Made by a program: the position numbers and the translations under genes. DNA of 64,000 bases from Fomes fomentarius (lineage: Eukaryota > Basidiomycota > Agaricomycetes > Polyporales > Polyporaceae), in contig JABYQN010000001.1 of NCBI GenBank assembly GCA_022606135.1, positions 2,356,001 through 2,420,000 on the forward strand, read 5' to 3'. Each line of letters opens with the position of its first letter. Positions within the stretch are counted from its first letter, which is position 1. Under the pieces are notes generated by a model that was not told the origin of the DNA, did no database searches, and was given only the letters and a program-made list of their open reading frames with translations. Shown piece after piece: positions 47,683-59,021 of the stretch.

Positions 47683-48972
47683 TCATGACTCCTCTTCCTT
47701 GTCAGCCTCTTCCTCCACTCGCCGCCGTTTGCGCTCCAGATACCGTTCTCGAGCACTCTTCACCGTCTCTTCGTTGTTCCGCCTCGAGATCACCCGGTCG
47801 ACGCTCTCCTGCTCTTGTCTCTCCTTCTCCGACTGTAACCGCCGCTTCTCCTCCTCCATCTGCCTCTGAATTTCTCTCGCGCGTCGCTCGTTAATCTCCT
47901 TCCGGCTCGCGGCGGTACCAACCGCACGATGTGTCTCCACATTTTCTGCCGAGGCATCCTTGTTCTTGTTCGACAAGTGCAGGCCAAGCTTCCGTGTATT
48001 GGGTGCGGAGAGATTGAGCCCTGCAGAGAGGAGCTCGCGCTTGTCGACGATCTGGTTATCATCATTAAGCTCGACCTCCTTCCCTTGCCCTCTTGCTATG
48101 CGTGCGAGTTCGACGTCGGACTTGGGGGTGAAGTCGGGGGGTTTGGTGATGGTGAGGTTCGGTCCGCCTTGAGGTCCGATTTGTGGTTTCGCCTCAGTCG
48201 CAGCGACTGTCTGCTCATGTTGCTGCTCAGACTCTTCGAGCAGCTTGCGGTAAAAGTGCGCCATCCCAGTCCCCATGCCTTTGTTCTTCTTCTTTTCCTC
48301 CTCTGCGCCCAATTGTCGTAAATGTGAGAACAAGGTGAACGGAACGGGGGACGTACCTTCTCGTTTCCGTTCCTCCTCTTCTGCTCGCCGAAGCTCTGCC
48401 ATCTGGTCCTTGTATGCCTGTGTGACGAAGGCCTCCTTATCCTTGAACTCGTCGCCCTCGAGCTCGCGCTCGCGCTGAATCATCTTCTCCTCAGCCCTCA
48501 AGTGGTCAAGCCTCCGTGTTGCCGCAGACGTGAGCAGTCCGCTAATGTACTTGGGCTGCGAAGATCTTCAGTATATCAGCATTCAAACCACCCCAATCAA
48601 GAGGAACGGGGCCGCCCCACGGTAAGAGAGCTAAATGCTCACCTTGCGCTCCTTTGTGTCCGCCTCCTTGGCCTGCTTCTGCTTCTGCTTCACCTCCTGC
48701 ATCTTGTCCCAGATCTCGTCGTACTGGAAAACGGTCGAGTCCACTTTCTTCTCGTCCTCGAGCTTCTTCTTCATCTGCTTGGACATCTGCACACTCTGTG
48801 CGATGAACTGCTTGTTCGCCGCGACCTTGCCCTTGTCCCCGGTCGCGGTCGGCGCGGCGTCGACAGGCTCATCGTCGTCTAGTGCCGCAAATGCGGCAGT
48901 GCGCTTGAGTGACGGGGCTTCGCCGACTGGCTTCGCGGGGGCCTTGCCCTTCAGAGAGAACGAGACCTTCAT
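47683..48972 (-). CDS. NSRP1/CCDC55-like splicing regulatory protein (DUF2040)
   Basis: Nuclear-speckle type protein; in animals NSRP1 affects alternative splicing. ATG at 48970-48972 gives MKVSFSLKGKAPAKPVGEAP, then TAAFAALDDDEP and VFQYDEIWDKMQEVKQKQ. After an intron the DUF2040 core reads PKYISGLLTSAATRRLDHLR, ERELEGDEFKDKEAFVT and AYKDQMAELRRAEEEERKR. A charged coiled coil fills the rest, ending KRRRVEEEADKEEES and TGA at 47683-47685. Two introns. It is head-to-head with MTR3, with 104 bp between starts. Confidence 0.88.
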
Positions 48973-49076
48973 GATGATGAGCGTGTAGAGGGAAGTGGGT
49001 GCATGTAAGCGCTCGATGTACGCGAGTGCTGTTTTGCATAGACGCCCTGTACATACGACCTCTTGTGGCTTTCGTC
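48973..49076. promoter_or_regulatory. very short shared promoter of NSRP1-like gene and MTR3
   Basis: 104 bp separate the two divergent ATGs. Both transcripts must start within this interval or inside each other's 5' coding end. Confidence 0.5.
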
Positions 49077-50155
49077 ATGGCTCAGAGTAACTTCGACCGC
49101 AGGCGCATCAATGGACCGGAGGAGAGTTTTCAGCCGGTCTTTGATTTGGACGAGGAGGAAGAGACGCGATGGAAGCCTGGCAGTCCGAGGAAGGGGAGGG
49201 GTGCGCGAGACATTCGACCAATATGTATGCACATCCTCTCGGTCGCGTCTCACCTCAACACGCTCATGATTAACCGGGTACAGTCCTGAATGCTGGCCTA
49301 ATCAACCAGGCGAACGGGTCTGCATATATCGAGACCGAAAGAACCAAGATTGCATGTGCGGTGTGAGTGAGTTTGTGTATTCTCCGCTGTGGTGCACCTC
49401 CCAAATTCATACATGCGCCCACGAAGCTATGGTCCTCGGCAATCCAAAAGTACGACTTACAACGAGAAGGGGCGGCTGAACGTTGAGGTCAAGTTTGCAC
49501 CCTTCTCTTGTACAAAACGGAGAGTGCCCATACGCGTCCGTACCACTCGCTATGCTGCTACCCCCGCCCATTATTACTAACTCTTTACCTGTAGGACGCA
49601 GAGGATCGGTCTGTTGCCGTGCAAATTCAACAAGCATTGGTTCCCGCGGTCAGATTAGAACTCCTACCCAAATCTACCGTAGACATTTTCATCACCGTGA
49701 TTGAGAACGACGGCATCGAGGGATGCATCGCATCCGGCTCAGTAGCAGCCAGTGCAGCATTGGCAGATGCAGGGATAGAGATGCTCGGGCTGGTTGCATC
49801 GTGTTCAGCGGTAAGCCGACTGCGAGCTGAATATTCATCTGTTGAGCTGACGACGCGTATAGGCAGTCGTTGGCGAAGAAATCTGGCTGGACCCTACAGA
49901 AGAGGAGGGAAAGGTATCGTCAGGAACTTTGATTCTCTCTGGAATGCCTGCTCTTGGAACTGTCACTAGCGTGTGGCAGTCTGGTGCCATAGCACCCAAT
50001 GACGCGATCAAGGTGAGTCACCGTGTCCTGTTCCTTTTTGTTGAGTCGTGCGTGCTCACTGTATCTCCCAGTGCATGGAGGCATGTCAGGAGCGTTGTAC
50101 GGATATACATGCGGTAGTCGCTCAGGCGCTTCTGGACAATGCCCAAAATACATGA
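49077..50155 (+). CDS. MTR3: RNA exosome ring subunit Mtr3
   Basis: RNase PH-fold subunit of the exosome hexameric ring, paired with Rrp42. ATG 49077 gives MAQSNFDRRRINGPEESFQP, then ARDIRPI. Successive short exons add LNAGLINQANGSAYIETERT, KIACAVYGPRQSKS and LNVEVKFAPFSCTKRR. The second half of the fold reads DRSVAVQIQQALVPAVRLEL, STVDIFITVIENDG, GSVAASAALADAGIEMLGLV, AVVGEEIWLDPTEEEG and GTVTSVWQSGAIAPNDAI. TGA at 50153-50155. About 260-270 residues. Eukaryotic ring subunits of this group are catalytically inactive. The gene starts divergently from the NSRP1-like gene. Confidence 0.93.
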
Positions 50156-50405
50156 GCGGTGCTTTTCCACAGACATTCGTGAATCGTGACCATTGAGAAC
50201 GGGATGGTCGCGTTCCTGTGGCGCCGACCGAAGGCAAATATGTGTCACTCGTGCGCCTCGAAATATTCCAACCTATTCGACGGGGCTAAACATAACGGGC
50301 CGATGGCTTCATGCCGCTCAGCGGCAACATCGGAGTGTAATTGGGCAAGAGTGTGTCACGAAGATTCGTTCCTGCGCAGGCAGTATTCTGTAGAACAGGC
50401 TACAT

Positions 50406-53127
50406 ATGTCATCGATGTCACCCACCTTTATATCTACAGTTACCAAAGTTCAGTTCACAGCTTCTATACTTGTACACCGTAAGATCGGGATCCAGGGCGC
50501 CAATTACGCGAACCCGACAGAAACGTTGACGTTTACACCAACTTGGACCTCGAACGACAGAGTCCTAACGCCTTGCCATCTCAGCGAATCACGCCTCTCT
50601 GTGACGATCTGCTACGCCGTGTACTGCTCTGCTGTATTACCTGATAGTATCTGATACACCACCCGTCCCACCGGGCTCGCATGACATCAAACGCGACATT
50701 GTTGGACAACCTCAAGTCCCCCGCAGCGCTACATCGCAAATATACTCGCCTTCAATCCGGTCGACCCGTGTCTCAGAAGAATCAGATGACTCACTGCGAG
50801 ATCTCGAGTTGTCGGAGGGGCCGCTGCTAGCAGAGCACCCGCGGCCTCCGTTCCGTGGTCGGTCATACTCCGTGTCTGGTTTCGACTTCCAGCACGAACT
50901 GCTTCCGCTCAGCACGAGTCTGAGCGAACCCGACGAGGTACATCGGGAGTCTAACGAGAAGCGATTAGGTCTGGTCAATGGTACGTTCATCATCTGCATG
51001 TGTCGAGTCGGGTGGGGTCTGAGAGAACGGTGCAGGGATTGCACTCATTGTCGGACTACAGATTGGTTCAGGGATATTGTGAGTAGCTCATCTTATATCC
51101 ATCATTGAACGCGTGAAGTGACCTCTAGTAGCTCTTCACCTGGAGTGGTAGTAGCAAATACCCATACCGTCGGCGCGAGTCTGCTGGTCTGGTTCGCTGC
51201 TGGCGTGCTCGCCTGGACAGGCGCAAGCAGCTTTGCGGAGCTGGGTTCCTCTATACCCGTGAATGGAGGCGCGCAGGCGTATCTCCAATACTCATACGGA
51301 CCCCTAGCCTCCTACCTATTCGCTTGGACGGCGATATCCGCCCTCAAACCAGGTGCGCGAAGTTCAACTGCACTTCGTTCTGCTTTTCTTCCCGCACAGG
51401 TACCCACTGTCCTAACAGTGCTACTGCTGCAGGGGGCAACGCCGTTATAAGCCTAATTTTCGCCGAATACATGAATCGCCTCTTCTGGCACACCACACGT
51501 GCGGAGGTCTCGCCGGATGACATTCCCCAGTGGGCAATTAAACTTACTGCTGTAGCGGCAGTCGTGGTGGTTTCGATCATCTGCGTAGCTACACCAACCC
51601 TGGGTTCACGCGCTGCAGTAGTATTCACAACAGTCAAGGTCAGCACGGACTTGCATTCTGATACATGTTGGTGCTGACTCCGCACAGATAGTTGCACTGG
51701 TGTGTGTAGCCAGACACACTACTGGGGAAAACTAAGTTTGACCTCGAGAATACTCCAGCTTTCCATCACTATCATTGGTCTCGTGCAACTCGGCCGAGGG
51801 CAGGCGTCGACATCACTCAGAGAGCCGTTGTTCGAGAACTCCAGCACGAGCCCGTCTGCTTATGCATTAGCCTTGTATTCCGGTCTGTGGGCCTTCGATG
51901 GTTGGGACCAAGCCAACTACGTCGGCGGCGAGATGCGACATCCAGAAAAGAGCATCCCGCGTGCTATACACTCAAGTATGGCACTCGTCATGGTAGGTGC
52001 AAACATCCATTCGTCTCGAGAACGGGCTGACCATTTTCCAGGCACTCTTCGTCCTTGCGAATGTTGCATACTTTACCGTATTGGACAAGGTGTGTGGACC
52101 CTTCAGTCAATTAGTGGCTCGTTATTGAGCACGCCGTGCAGGCCACTGTTGGACGTAGCAATACCGTTGCGATGGACTTCGGACGTGCTGTCTTTGGACC
52201 AGTGGGGGGCGCGGTCTTCGCTGCGATGGTCGCCTTCTCATGCTTTGGGGCACTGAATGGTTCGTATTCTCTACTCTATCAAGACCTTATATGCTCATAT
52301 GAATCCTCAGGCGCGTCATTCACGACCGCACGGCTGATATATGTCGCTGGCAAGGAGGGATACCTGCCTGCACTGTTCGGCCGCCATAATGCATTGCTCA
52401 AGACGCCTCTCAATGCGATGTGTCTGCAAGCGAGCCTCTCGATCGCCTTCATTTTGGTCGGTGGAGGGTTCCGATCCCTGATTAACTTTGCAGTGGTGGC
52501 GTCATGGGCGTTCTACTTCCTCACCGTGAGCATTCGCACACATCTGCTATGTGTTAAGGGCATCCATTGACCAGAAATGGACAGGTCTTGGGTTTGGTCA
52601 TTCTGCGAGTGAAGGAACCTATGCTAGAACGGCCGTATAAGACATGGATCATTACTCCCCTCATATTCTGTGCAGTACGTAGCGCAGTTAGTCTCCCCAT
52701 TAACATGCCTCGGTCTGACCGGTCTCTCACTCTGCGCAGGTCTGTCTATTCTTGCTCTGCATGCCGATCATTGCTGCGCCGCTAGAGGCGATGGCGGTCC
52801 TCGGTACGTTGCACTACCTCCGTTCTGAGCGTTTAAAACACCATGCTAAAATCATAATGATCGGGCAGGGTTCGTCCTCGCAGGCGTGCCTGTATATTAC
52901 ATCACTCAGCGGAATCATGGTCCGCCAGGTGCTGTGCAGGGTGAGTTGTCGTGTGAATCGATAGCTGCGCACACGGTTCGGTTTCGCTCATGCCCAAACA
53001 CACTCACTTAGGGTTCTTCTCGAGCATCACTGCGCACATACTTGGACGACCAGCACCGGGTGCTGGGTGGCAGGCGGTGGCGACGGAAGGCGATGAACAT
53101 CTTGAGATGCGGACATCCGCCCGATGA
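50406..53127 (+). CDS. APC-superfamily amino-acid permease (LAT type)
   Basis: Plasma- or vacuolar-membrane amino-acid transporter with about 12 membrane segments. TM1 is built over two introns (LGLVNGIALIVGLQIGSGIF then SSSPGVVV) and carries the GSGIF motif. Further segments include GASLLVWFAAGVLAWTGAS, TAVAAVVVVSIICVATPTL, LYSGLWAFDGWDQANYVGGE (LAT signature), ALFVLANVAYFTVL, AAMVAFSCFGALNGASFTTA, SLINFAVVASWAFYFLTV and the last near FVLAGVPVYYITQRN. Stop TGA at 53125-53127. The frame is open from 50605 but has no ATG before TM1. I join it by a 169-nt intron (GTAAGA at 50479 to TGATAG at 50647) to ATG 50406. That start is doubtful; the rest is firm. Confidence 0.85.
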
Positions 53128-53622
53128 CAGTGGAGACACATCCATAATGGACATACTGTCGAGATATACCATTCATCTGCGCTTGTGTGGCAGCTACTGG
53201 CCGCTACTTATACAATTGCAGGCTCCGAGCTAGCTGTCCGAGACGATGGCCGATGGCCGAGTAGCATCCGCGATTGAGATGGCAGCAGATTAAGTACACG
53301 GAGGACCATGCTGACTGATCAGGTCGTCGACTTAGCTACCGGCGGCAATTCCCGCAGTGACCGGAGCGGTGTAACGTGTTATGTGAGCTTTGCGCCATTG
53401 ATCACGCTGGAGCCGCCGACCGCGAGATAAATTCGACGGACAGAGGCCTATCAGCACACACACACTCCTCAATCGCTCTGCAGCCTCACCTAACCTTGAC
53501 CTCTCTAAGTGGTATGTCGCGGCCGCCCGCATCGTCTGTCTTTGAACATGTCTATGGAGCACGTCTCATCATATGTGCATTCCGGCAGCTAGCCACAGGA
53601 GAATCATTGACATTTGCCGACC
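53128..53622. other. intergenic, permease 3' region and ATX1 promoter/leader
   Basis: About 495 bp. A 146-codon frame (53376-53816) overlaps the first ATX1 exon and intron in another frame and is treated as spurious. No copper-response motif was recognised. Confidence 0.45.
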
Positions 53623-54202
53623 ATGGTGCGTATGTCCCCTTGTCACCCCACCTGTGCGTTCCGGGAGCCGTCTCGTTCCGGAGAGGGTCCCAGGAGACGC
53701 TGCTGCGAGACGCGAGGCTGACGAAGAAGGTTACGACAGTCCGAACACACTTACAAGTTCAACGTGAAGGTGCTGATGCCGCGCTGAGAGGGATCATCGC
53801 GGCTATCGAGGGCTGACTGAGCACTGTTCGGTGCGTGTGAGACAGATGACCTGCTCGGGCTGCTCTGGGGCGGTCGACCGCGTGCTGAAGAAGACGGAAG
53901 GTGCGTAGAGAATCAGTGTCAGATCTTGGCGGCGGGGCCCGCACACGGCTGCCGGTCGGGAAACGGGTTGTGGCCGCTGGTACATGTTACTGACGCGCGG
54001 GATCTGGGATGGCCACAGGTGTGTCTTCGTACGACATCAGCCTCGAGAAGCAGGAAGTGCTTGTGAAGGGCTCGATCCCCTACGACGACCTACACGCGAA
54101 GATCGCGAAGACCGGGAAGCAGGTACGTTATGAGAGCTCCAAACTGTGCGTGTGGGGGCTGATCAGTGCGGCTAGATCATCTCTGGCGAGACGGTTGAAT
54201 GA
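53623..54202 (+). CDS. ATX1: ATX1 copper metallochaperone
   Basis: Cytosolic Cu(I) chaperone that delivers copper to the Ccc2 P-type ATPase for secretory oxidases such as Fet3 and laccases. Five exons, too short to appear as one frame: 53623-53625 (ATG alone), 53740-53769 (SEHTYKFNVK), 53846-53900, 54019-54122 and 54176-54202. The protein reads MSEHTYKFNVK, then MTCSGCSGAVDRVLKKTEG with the copper site MTCSGC, then VSSYDISLEKQEVLVKG, SIPYDDLHAKIAKTGKQ and IISGETVE. About 73 residues, the family length. All joins use GT-AG sites and keep frame. A perfect Pumilio site follows 71 nt after the stop. It lies in tandem with the ferric reductase gene. Confidence 0.93.
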
Positions 54203-55018
54203 GCGGTTGAGCTCGGCAAGAATCAGGGCATGACGCTGCGGCGAATTTGAATGTGCTAGGATATGATGTGTCTGTACATATATTACTTTGTTCTTGATGG
54301 GATTATACACTTCTGGTGAACAGAAAAGAGTTTTTTTATCGCGTGGAACATGGTTCTCGACGAGTCGGGACCATGTTGGGCATGGATACGAGGCACGGGT
54401 GAAGAGACGGACCTGGAGACGAAAGGGGACAGACTGTGCCGGCAAGAGGCCGATGGTCGTGGGCCGGCGGGGGGCGAGGACCGGGGGCCACCGGAGACGC
54501 GGAGAGAGCAGCCGGAGCGCGAAGAGGATCGCGACTCTCGGACTCTGGGCGGGAAGGGGTTCGCAGGCGCGGGCAATGGCGCTGCTTATGCACGCCGGGG
54601 TCCAGCCGTGCCATTTTGAGCGCAGACAGAACTCGCCCAGCTTGTCTTCCATCCATACTGATCCCTTCAAGCTCCCCCAGCTGCGCATCATGCCAGCTCC
54701 TCTTCTCCACATCCAACACCATACCCCCACATCGCACCCGCACCCGCACCCGCATCCGACTCACTTCAGACACCTTCAGACACCCCCTTCGGACCCTGTC
54801 TGTCCCAACTAGATCGAATTAACGCCCGCCTAGACTGTCCCTGGGTTTCAAGCAGACCGCACCCACTTCCCGTTTACCGCGGACACCCGGACATACTTTT
54901 GCCGAGACAGAGAGAACTTCCTTAAAGTCCACAGGTGGTCAGTTTATCCACGACTTCTTGTCGTCTCTATTGAGACCCGCCGCTCATTTGTGGGATCGCA
55001 GGCCTTCCACCGGTACTG
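54203..55018. other. intergenic, ATX1 3' UTR and ferric reductase promoter
   Basis: About 816 bp. Left end is AT-rich with the Pumilio site. The middle (54420-54620) is GC-rich. A short imperfect tandem of CCGCAC units lies at about 54735-54760. Overlapping frames on both strands are low-complexity and not supported as genes. Confidence 0.5.
54273..54280 (+). promoter_or_regulatory. Pumilio/Puf3 recognition element in ATX1 3' region
   Basis: TGTACATA, a perfect UGUAnAUA, begins 71 nt after the ATX1 stop codon, in AT-rich sequence likely to be its 3' UTR. The Pumilio protein at 11009-13982 has the repeat code predicted to read this site. Confidence 0.55.
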
Positions 55019-58000
55019 ATGACCTCCATATATCCATATCCCACTCGTGCCGCTTACCCGTCCACTCCTTCTTACGCCAATGACCTCGAGTTTGTCACCG
55101 CCTATCTCACCGTGCATATGCTCAGCGATGCCAGTCGCATATACACCTACATATTCTGGATTGCCATAGCCACTGTGTGCGTAGTCTGCTCCATCCTTTT
55201 CCATCTCAATTTCCGCGGAGGTTACTTAGGCGCCCTCTGGGCGAAGTGGGCCCTCCGTCGGAGAACATGGAGAAAGAAACACAGTCTCGCTGTCGCGAAA
55301 GCGAGGGGTGAGCCGCATAGGCAACCCTACTCTCTCCCTCCTAATGTCCAGATTCTCACCTTCGTCCTCATCACTGTTGCTTCTATCCTAGCCGCCTTCC
55401 TGGGCCCTGACTATCTCGCTCCTGGTTCGACCCTCTGGACTCTGCAGAATTTTCCCTATGCGGCTGTTACCTACGCAAAGCGAGATGGCTACGATATGTC
55501 CGCCTATTTCAAGTACCAGCCTCAGTACACCATCCCCAAGGCCTGGTGGACTACGGGTGGTAGGACGGGGTTGATCGCCTTCGCCCTCTTTCCCCTCTGT
55601 ATTCTTTTCGCCTTGAAGTCCCCTCCGTTTGCCATATTCTCCGTACCTTGTCTCCTCAAGCTCTATTGCGACAAACTACTCTGGCTTCATAAATGGACGG
55701 CATTGCTCATCTACTTCTTCACTGTGCTCCACGTGGCTCTCTGGAGCGTCCAGCTATGTATCGAGAGTCGCAACGGACACATCGCGTACACATATGCCTG
55801 GCAGTATCAGAAGTTCTTGTTCGCGTGGACGGTATGTGTCTGTGATTCCAACCGCATACAACCAATCTAACCAAGCGCCGCCGCCAGGCATTTGGGTGTA
55901 TGACATTGCTCTTCTTGACCACGATCCCGTGGTTCAGACGGAATCACTACGAAGCGTTCTGGTTCCTCCACGTCCTTCTCGTGCCTATGACCATCATCAT
56001 GGCTGGTCTGCATCATCCGCCTGTCTGGTGGTGGTGTTGGGCTGCCCTAGGATTATGGCTCGGCGAGCGAGCCTGGCGATTCACTTGGTGGTTATACACC
56101 AATGGCTACATAGGCGGGAAGTCTCCGGCTCCGTCGAACAAACTCCGCAAGACTCAGACTCGCGAGAAGAAGTCGGTCCTCCCTTCCCCTCTTCCACAAA
56201 AGTCGGCGGATAGCTTCCCTCCCACTCCCCTTGCAAACACCTCCGCTGGCTTGGCCCATTATCCGCCTACGAATCACCTACCAGGAATCGGCATATCTGT
56301 TCCGACGGATTACGTCCCTCCTCCCGGTTTCGCTCATGCGGAGTTGCTTCCAGGACGCACTGTTCGCTTGCGCATGGTAACTCCAGGCTACCTCACCTGG
56401 GCTCCCGGACAACACTTCCTAATCTCCGTCCCTTCAATCACGCACTTCACGACGCACCCGTTCACCGTAGCGTCGATATGTGATGAGCAGAACCAATACG
56501 ACGACGGCCGTGTGCTCGTATTTCTTGTACGGGCAAAAAACGGCTGGACCAAGGACCTATGGGATACAGTTGCCATGATGATCGGCCGTGGTCAGCAATC
56601 CGTTCGAGGAGAATCATTGCCCAATTGCTCAATGCCAAGGCGCGGTGTGCTTCTCCGTGCCTGCGTTGATGGTCCGTACGGCTCTTCCGTCCGCGCGTCT
56701 TGGGGCGACTATTCATCTGTCCTGATCGTGGCTGGCGGATCGGGCGTAAGCTATGCGCTTTCCGTGCTCCAGTATATCTGCCTCTGCATGGCTGGAAGGG
56801 ATGGAAGATTTCTTGGCGGTCGGCGGGGTGGCTACGGGCAACAGGGGTACAATACCACCCGTGTGCGTTTCGTATGGCTCGTACGCGAGTTTGGTACGTG
56901 ACCCGATTTTCGGCAACATGCCGTAGCCGTTGGCTAACTCAGGCTTCCAGGTCACATACAGTGGTGCGCGCCAGTCCTTCGCAGATGCATGGACATCATC
57001 CCCGCCCCTGAGTTACAGGTTGACATCTTCGTAACGAACGTGAAGCCTGTCGTAGGACCGAGCGCCCCTGTCGCGCCCGCAGGAATATCCTTTGCGCCGC
57101 TACCTCGTAACAAGGATGGAGACCTCCAACCGCCCAAACCAAGCTTCGCTGTCGATTCTGGGCGGCTTTCACGCTCTTCATTTTCGTCGGAAGAAAGCGG
57201 GGACGATGGCGACGTCGACCTGAGTTACTACACTGGGATCGTCCAGGACGAGGGCGAGCTGGGGCACGAGGAGCATGTGCTCGACTACACGAATTTCGAG
57301 GGCGACGACGACACAGCGCTGCCCGGCGAGGCGCAGTTTCACCTCTCGATCAAGAATGAGGGCAAGTCACGCCGTGCTGTCTCGCGCCGCATTTCCATGG
57401 CGCTGTTCGCGAAGCAAGAGCTTCTGCACCGGGCGTCACAGATGGAGTTCGAGGGCCCGAGTCATTCGTCGGTGCGGCTCATATCAAGGCAATCGCCTCT
57501 GCCGCAAATCGACACAGACGTCGCGCAATCGTCGCGGCCGAGTGTGGACGTTCCGAGCTTTAAACGGCCGAGCACAGATACTTATAGCGTTCGTCCGGAT
57601 TCCGAGGTGACCCGGGCGAGCATCCATACTCAACAGAGCCAGCACGGCTTCCCCAGTATCAACCCCGATTCTGAGGACACTCGCGCTAGCGTTCATACCT
57701 ACCAGAACCAGTCCAGTTCTCAGTCCGCGACCACACTAGTATCACCTGTGCCTAGGACTCCCACTAGCGCCGCACCGCTCATGGGTTCGGGTCCCCCAAG
57801 CAGCTTCAGAGACCGAGGCCTGCCACCTCTGCACACCCGCAGCCTCTCCGCGGTGGCGGCCGCGAGCCCGGGTCACAAGCGACTCTCCGGGCACTCGCAG
57901 ATGTCGGACAGGTCGTTCATGCGGAGCCCGATGACGCCCGCGTCGTCAATGTCCCGTCTGAGCCAGTGGACGGACACGGACAGCTTCGCGGCGCTCGTGC

Positions 58001-58383
58001 CACATGGGGACGTGGAGGCCGTGAAGGAGCTGCTGCGACTGCATCTGGACGAGCAGGAGGTCGAGGACGTGGGGATCGTTGCCGAGCATGCGCGCCCGGG
58101 GAAGCCGAAGCTAGACCGGATCCTAGCGGACGAGGTCGAGAGGTCAAAGGGCGCGCTCGCTGTTGCTTGTGAGTGTCTTGGTCTTCTCTGGATATCCTCC
58201 TGTCCTGCTTGGTGGGATGTGTGATTTCGTACTAACACGGTGCTGTTTCGTACAGGTTGTGGCCCGACGTCGCTCGATGCGATGATTCGGAAGGTCGTCG
58301 CGGCGCAGATTGACCCACAGCGGGTAAGACGAGGCGACATGCGTGGCTCGATTGCGCTCTTTTCTGAAGAGTTCTCATATTGA
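55019..58383 (+). CDS. Ferric/cupric reductase (FRE family) with long insert
   Basis: Plasma-membrane flavocytochrome b metalloreductase, reducing Fe(III) or Cu(II) before uptake. ATG 55019 gives MTSIYPYPTRAAYPSTPSYA. Several membrane segments carry two H-x13-H haem pairs: LHKWTALLIYFFTVLHV and FLHVLLVPMTIIMAGLHH. FAD site HPFTVAS (about 56457) and NADPH site AGGSGVSYALSVL (about 56730) follow. After VDIFVTNVK a Ser/Asp-rich stretch of about 345 residues is inserted. The NAD-binding half then resumes with GKPKLDRILADEVERSKGA, CCGPTSLDAMIRKVV and RRGDMRGSIALFSEEFSY. TGA at 58381-58383. About 1,050 residues versus roughly 600-750 in yeast FRE proteins. It lies downstream of ATX1. Confidence 0.92.
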
Positions 58384-59021
58384 GTACGCTCTACACATCT
58401 CTCTCGACGTCTGCCTGCCATGTTTTGTTGTGGTCGTTTTTGGTTCAGTAATGTTTTCCTCCCGATGACGCTTAGGCGTAGACTTTTGTTCTCTTCAATG
58501 CCCCAGGACTCTTTTGGACCTTTTTGTAGATCTGTTGGACCACTTACACGTCTCACTCTACGTACACCTACTGTTCGTAGTTGCTCGTAATGTCTTGTTG
58601 CATCGGATTCGCATTACATCTACACTCGCACATTGTATCCCTACATTCGTATCAATTCAATACCATAACCATAGTTTCTCGTCATCATAGTTTGCGTGCT
58701 TTCAAGTGTTCGCGTATTATGGTGTGTACCCACTACGCTTACACTTATTGATTGGACCCTGGGCCAGAGATTCGGGACGTGGTGTGCAGCTTTACCGTAA
58801 GCAGAGAGTCGGATGAGGTCACAGCGATGAGTTCGGCGTCTAGATTTTCTGGTCACGACTCAGTCGGCCTCAGAATCACTTCTCAAAACCCCCGGACTCG
58901 ATCTCCTTTCGCGAAACTGCTCCCTCTAACTGCTCGTCGTCTTTGTCGGCCCTCGTGGCATATCTTGGGACCACGCGCTGCCCCCTTGTATATAGGCATC
59001 CAACCGTACTACCTACGCAAA
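58384..59021. other. intergenic, reductase 3' UTR and TRM1 promoter
   Basis: About 640 bp. T-rich left half, likely 3' UTR. A TATATA word at 58989-58994 lies 28 nt before the TRM1 ATG and may be a TATA box; the same bases spell TGTATATA (58987-58994). No gene seen. Confidence 0.5.

Noticed and set aside
53376..53816. 146-codon + strand frame before and over ATX1
   Set aside because: It overlaps the ATX1 start exon, first intron and second exon in another frame, has no recognisable domain, and ATX1 conservation is decisive.
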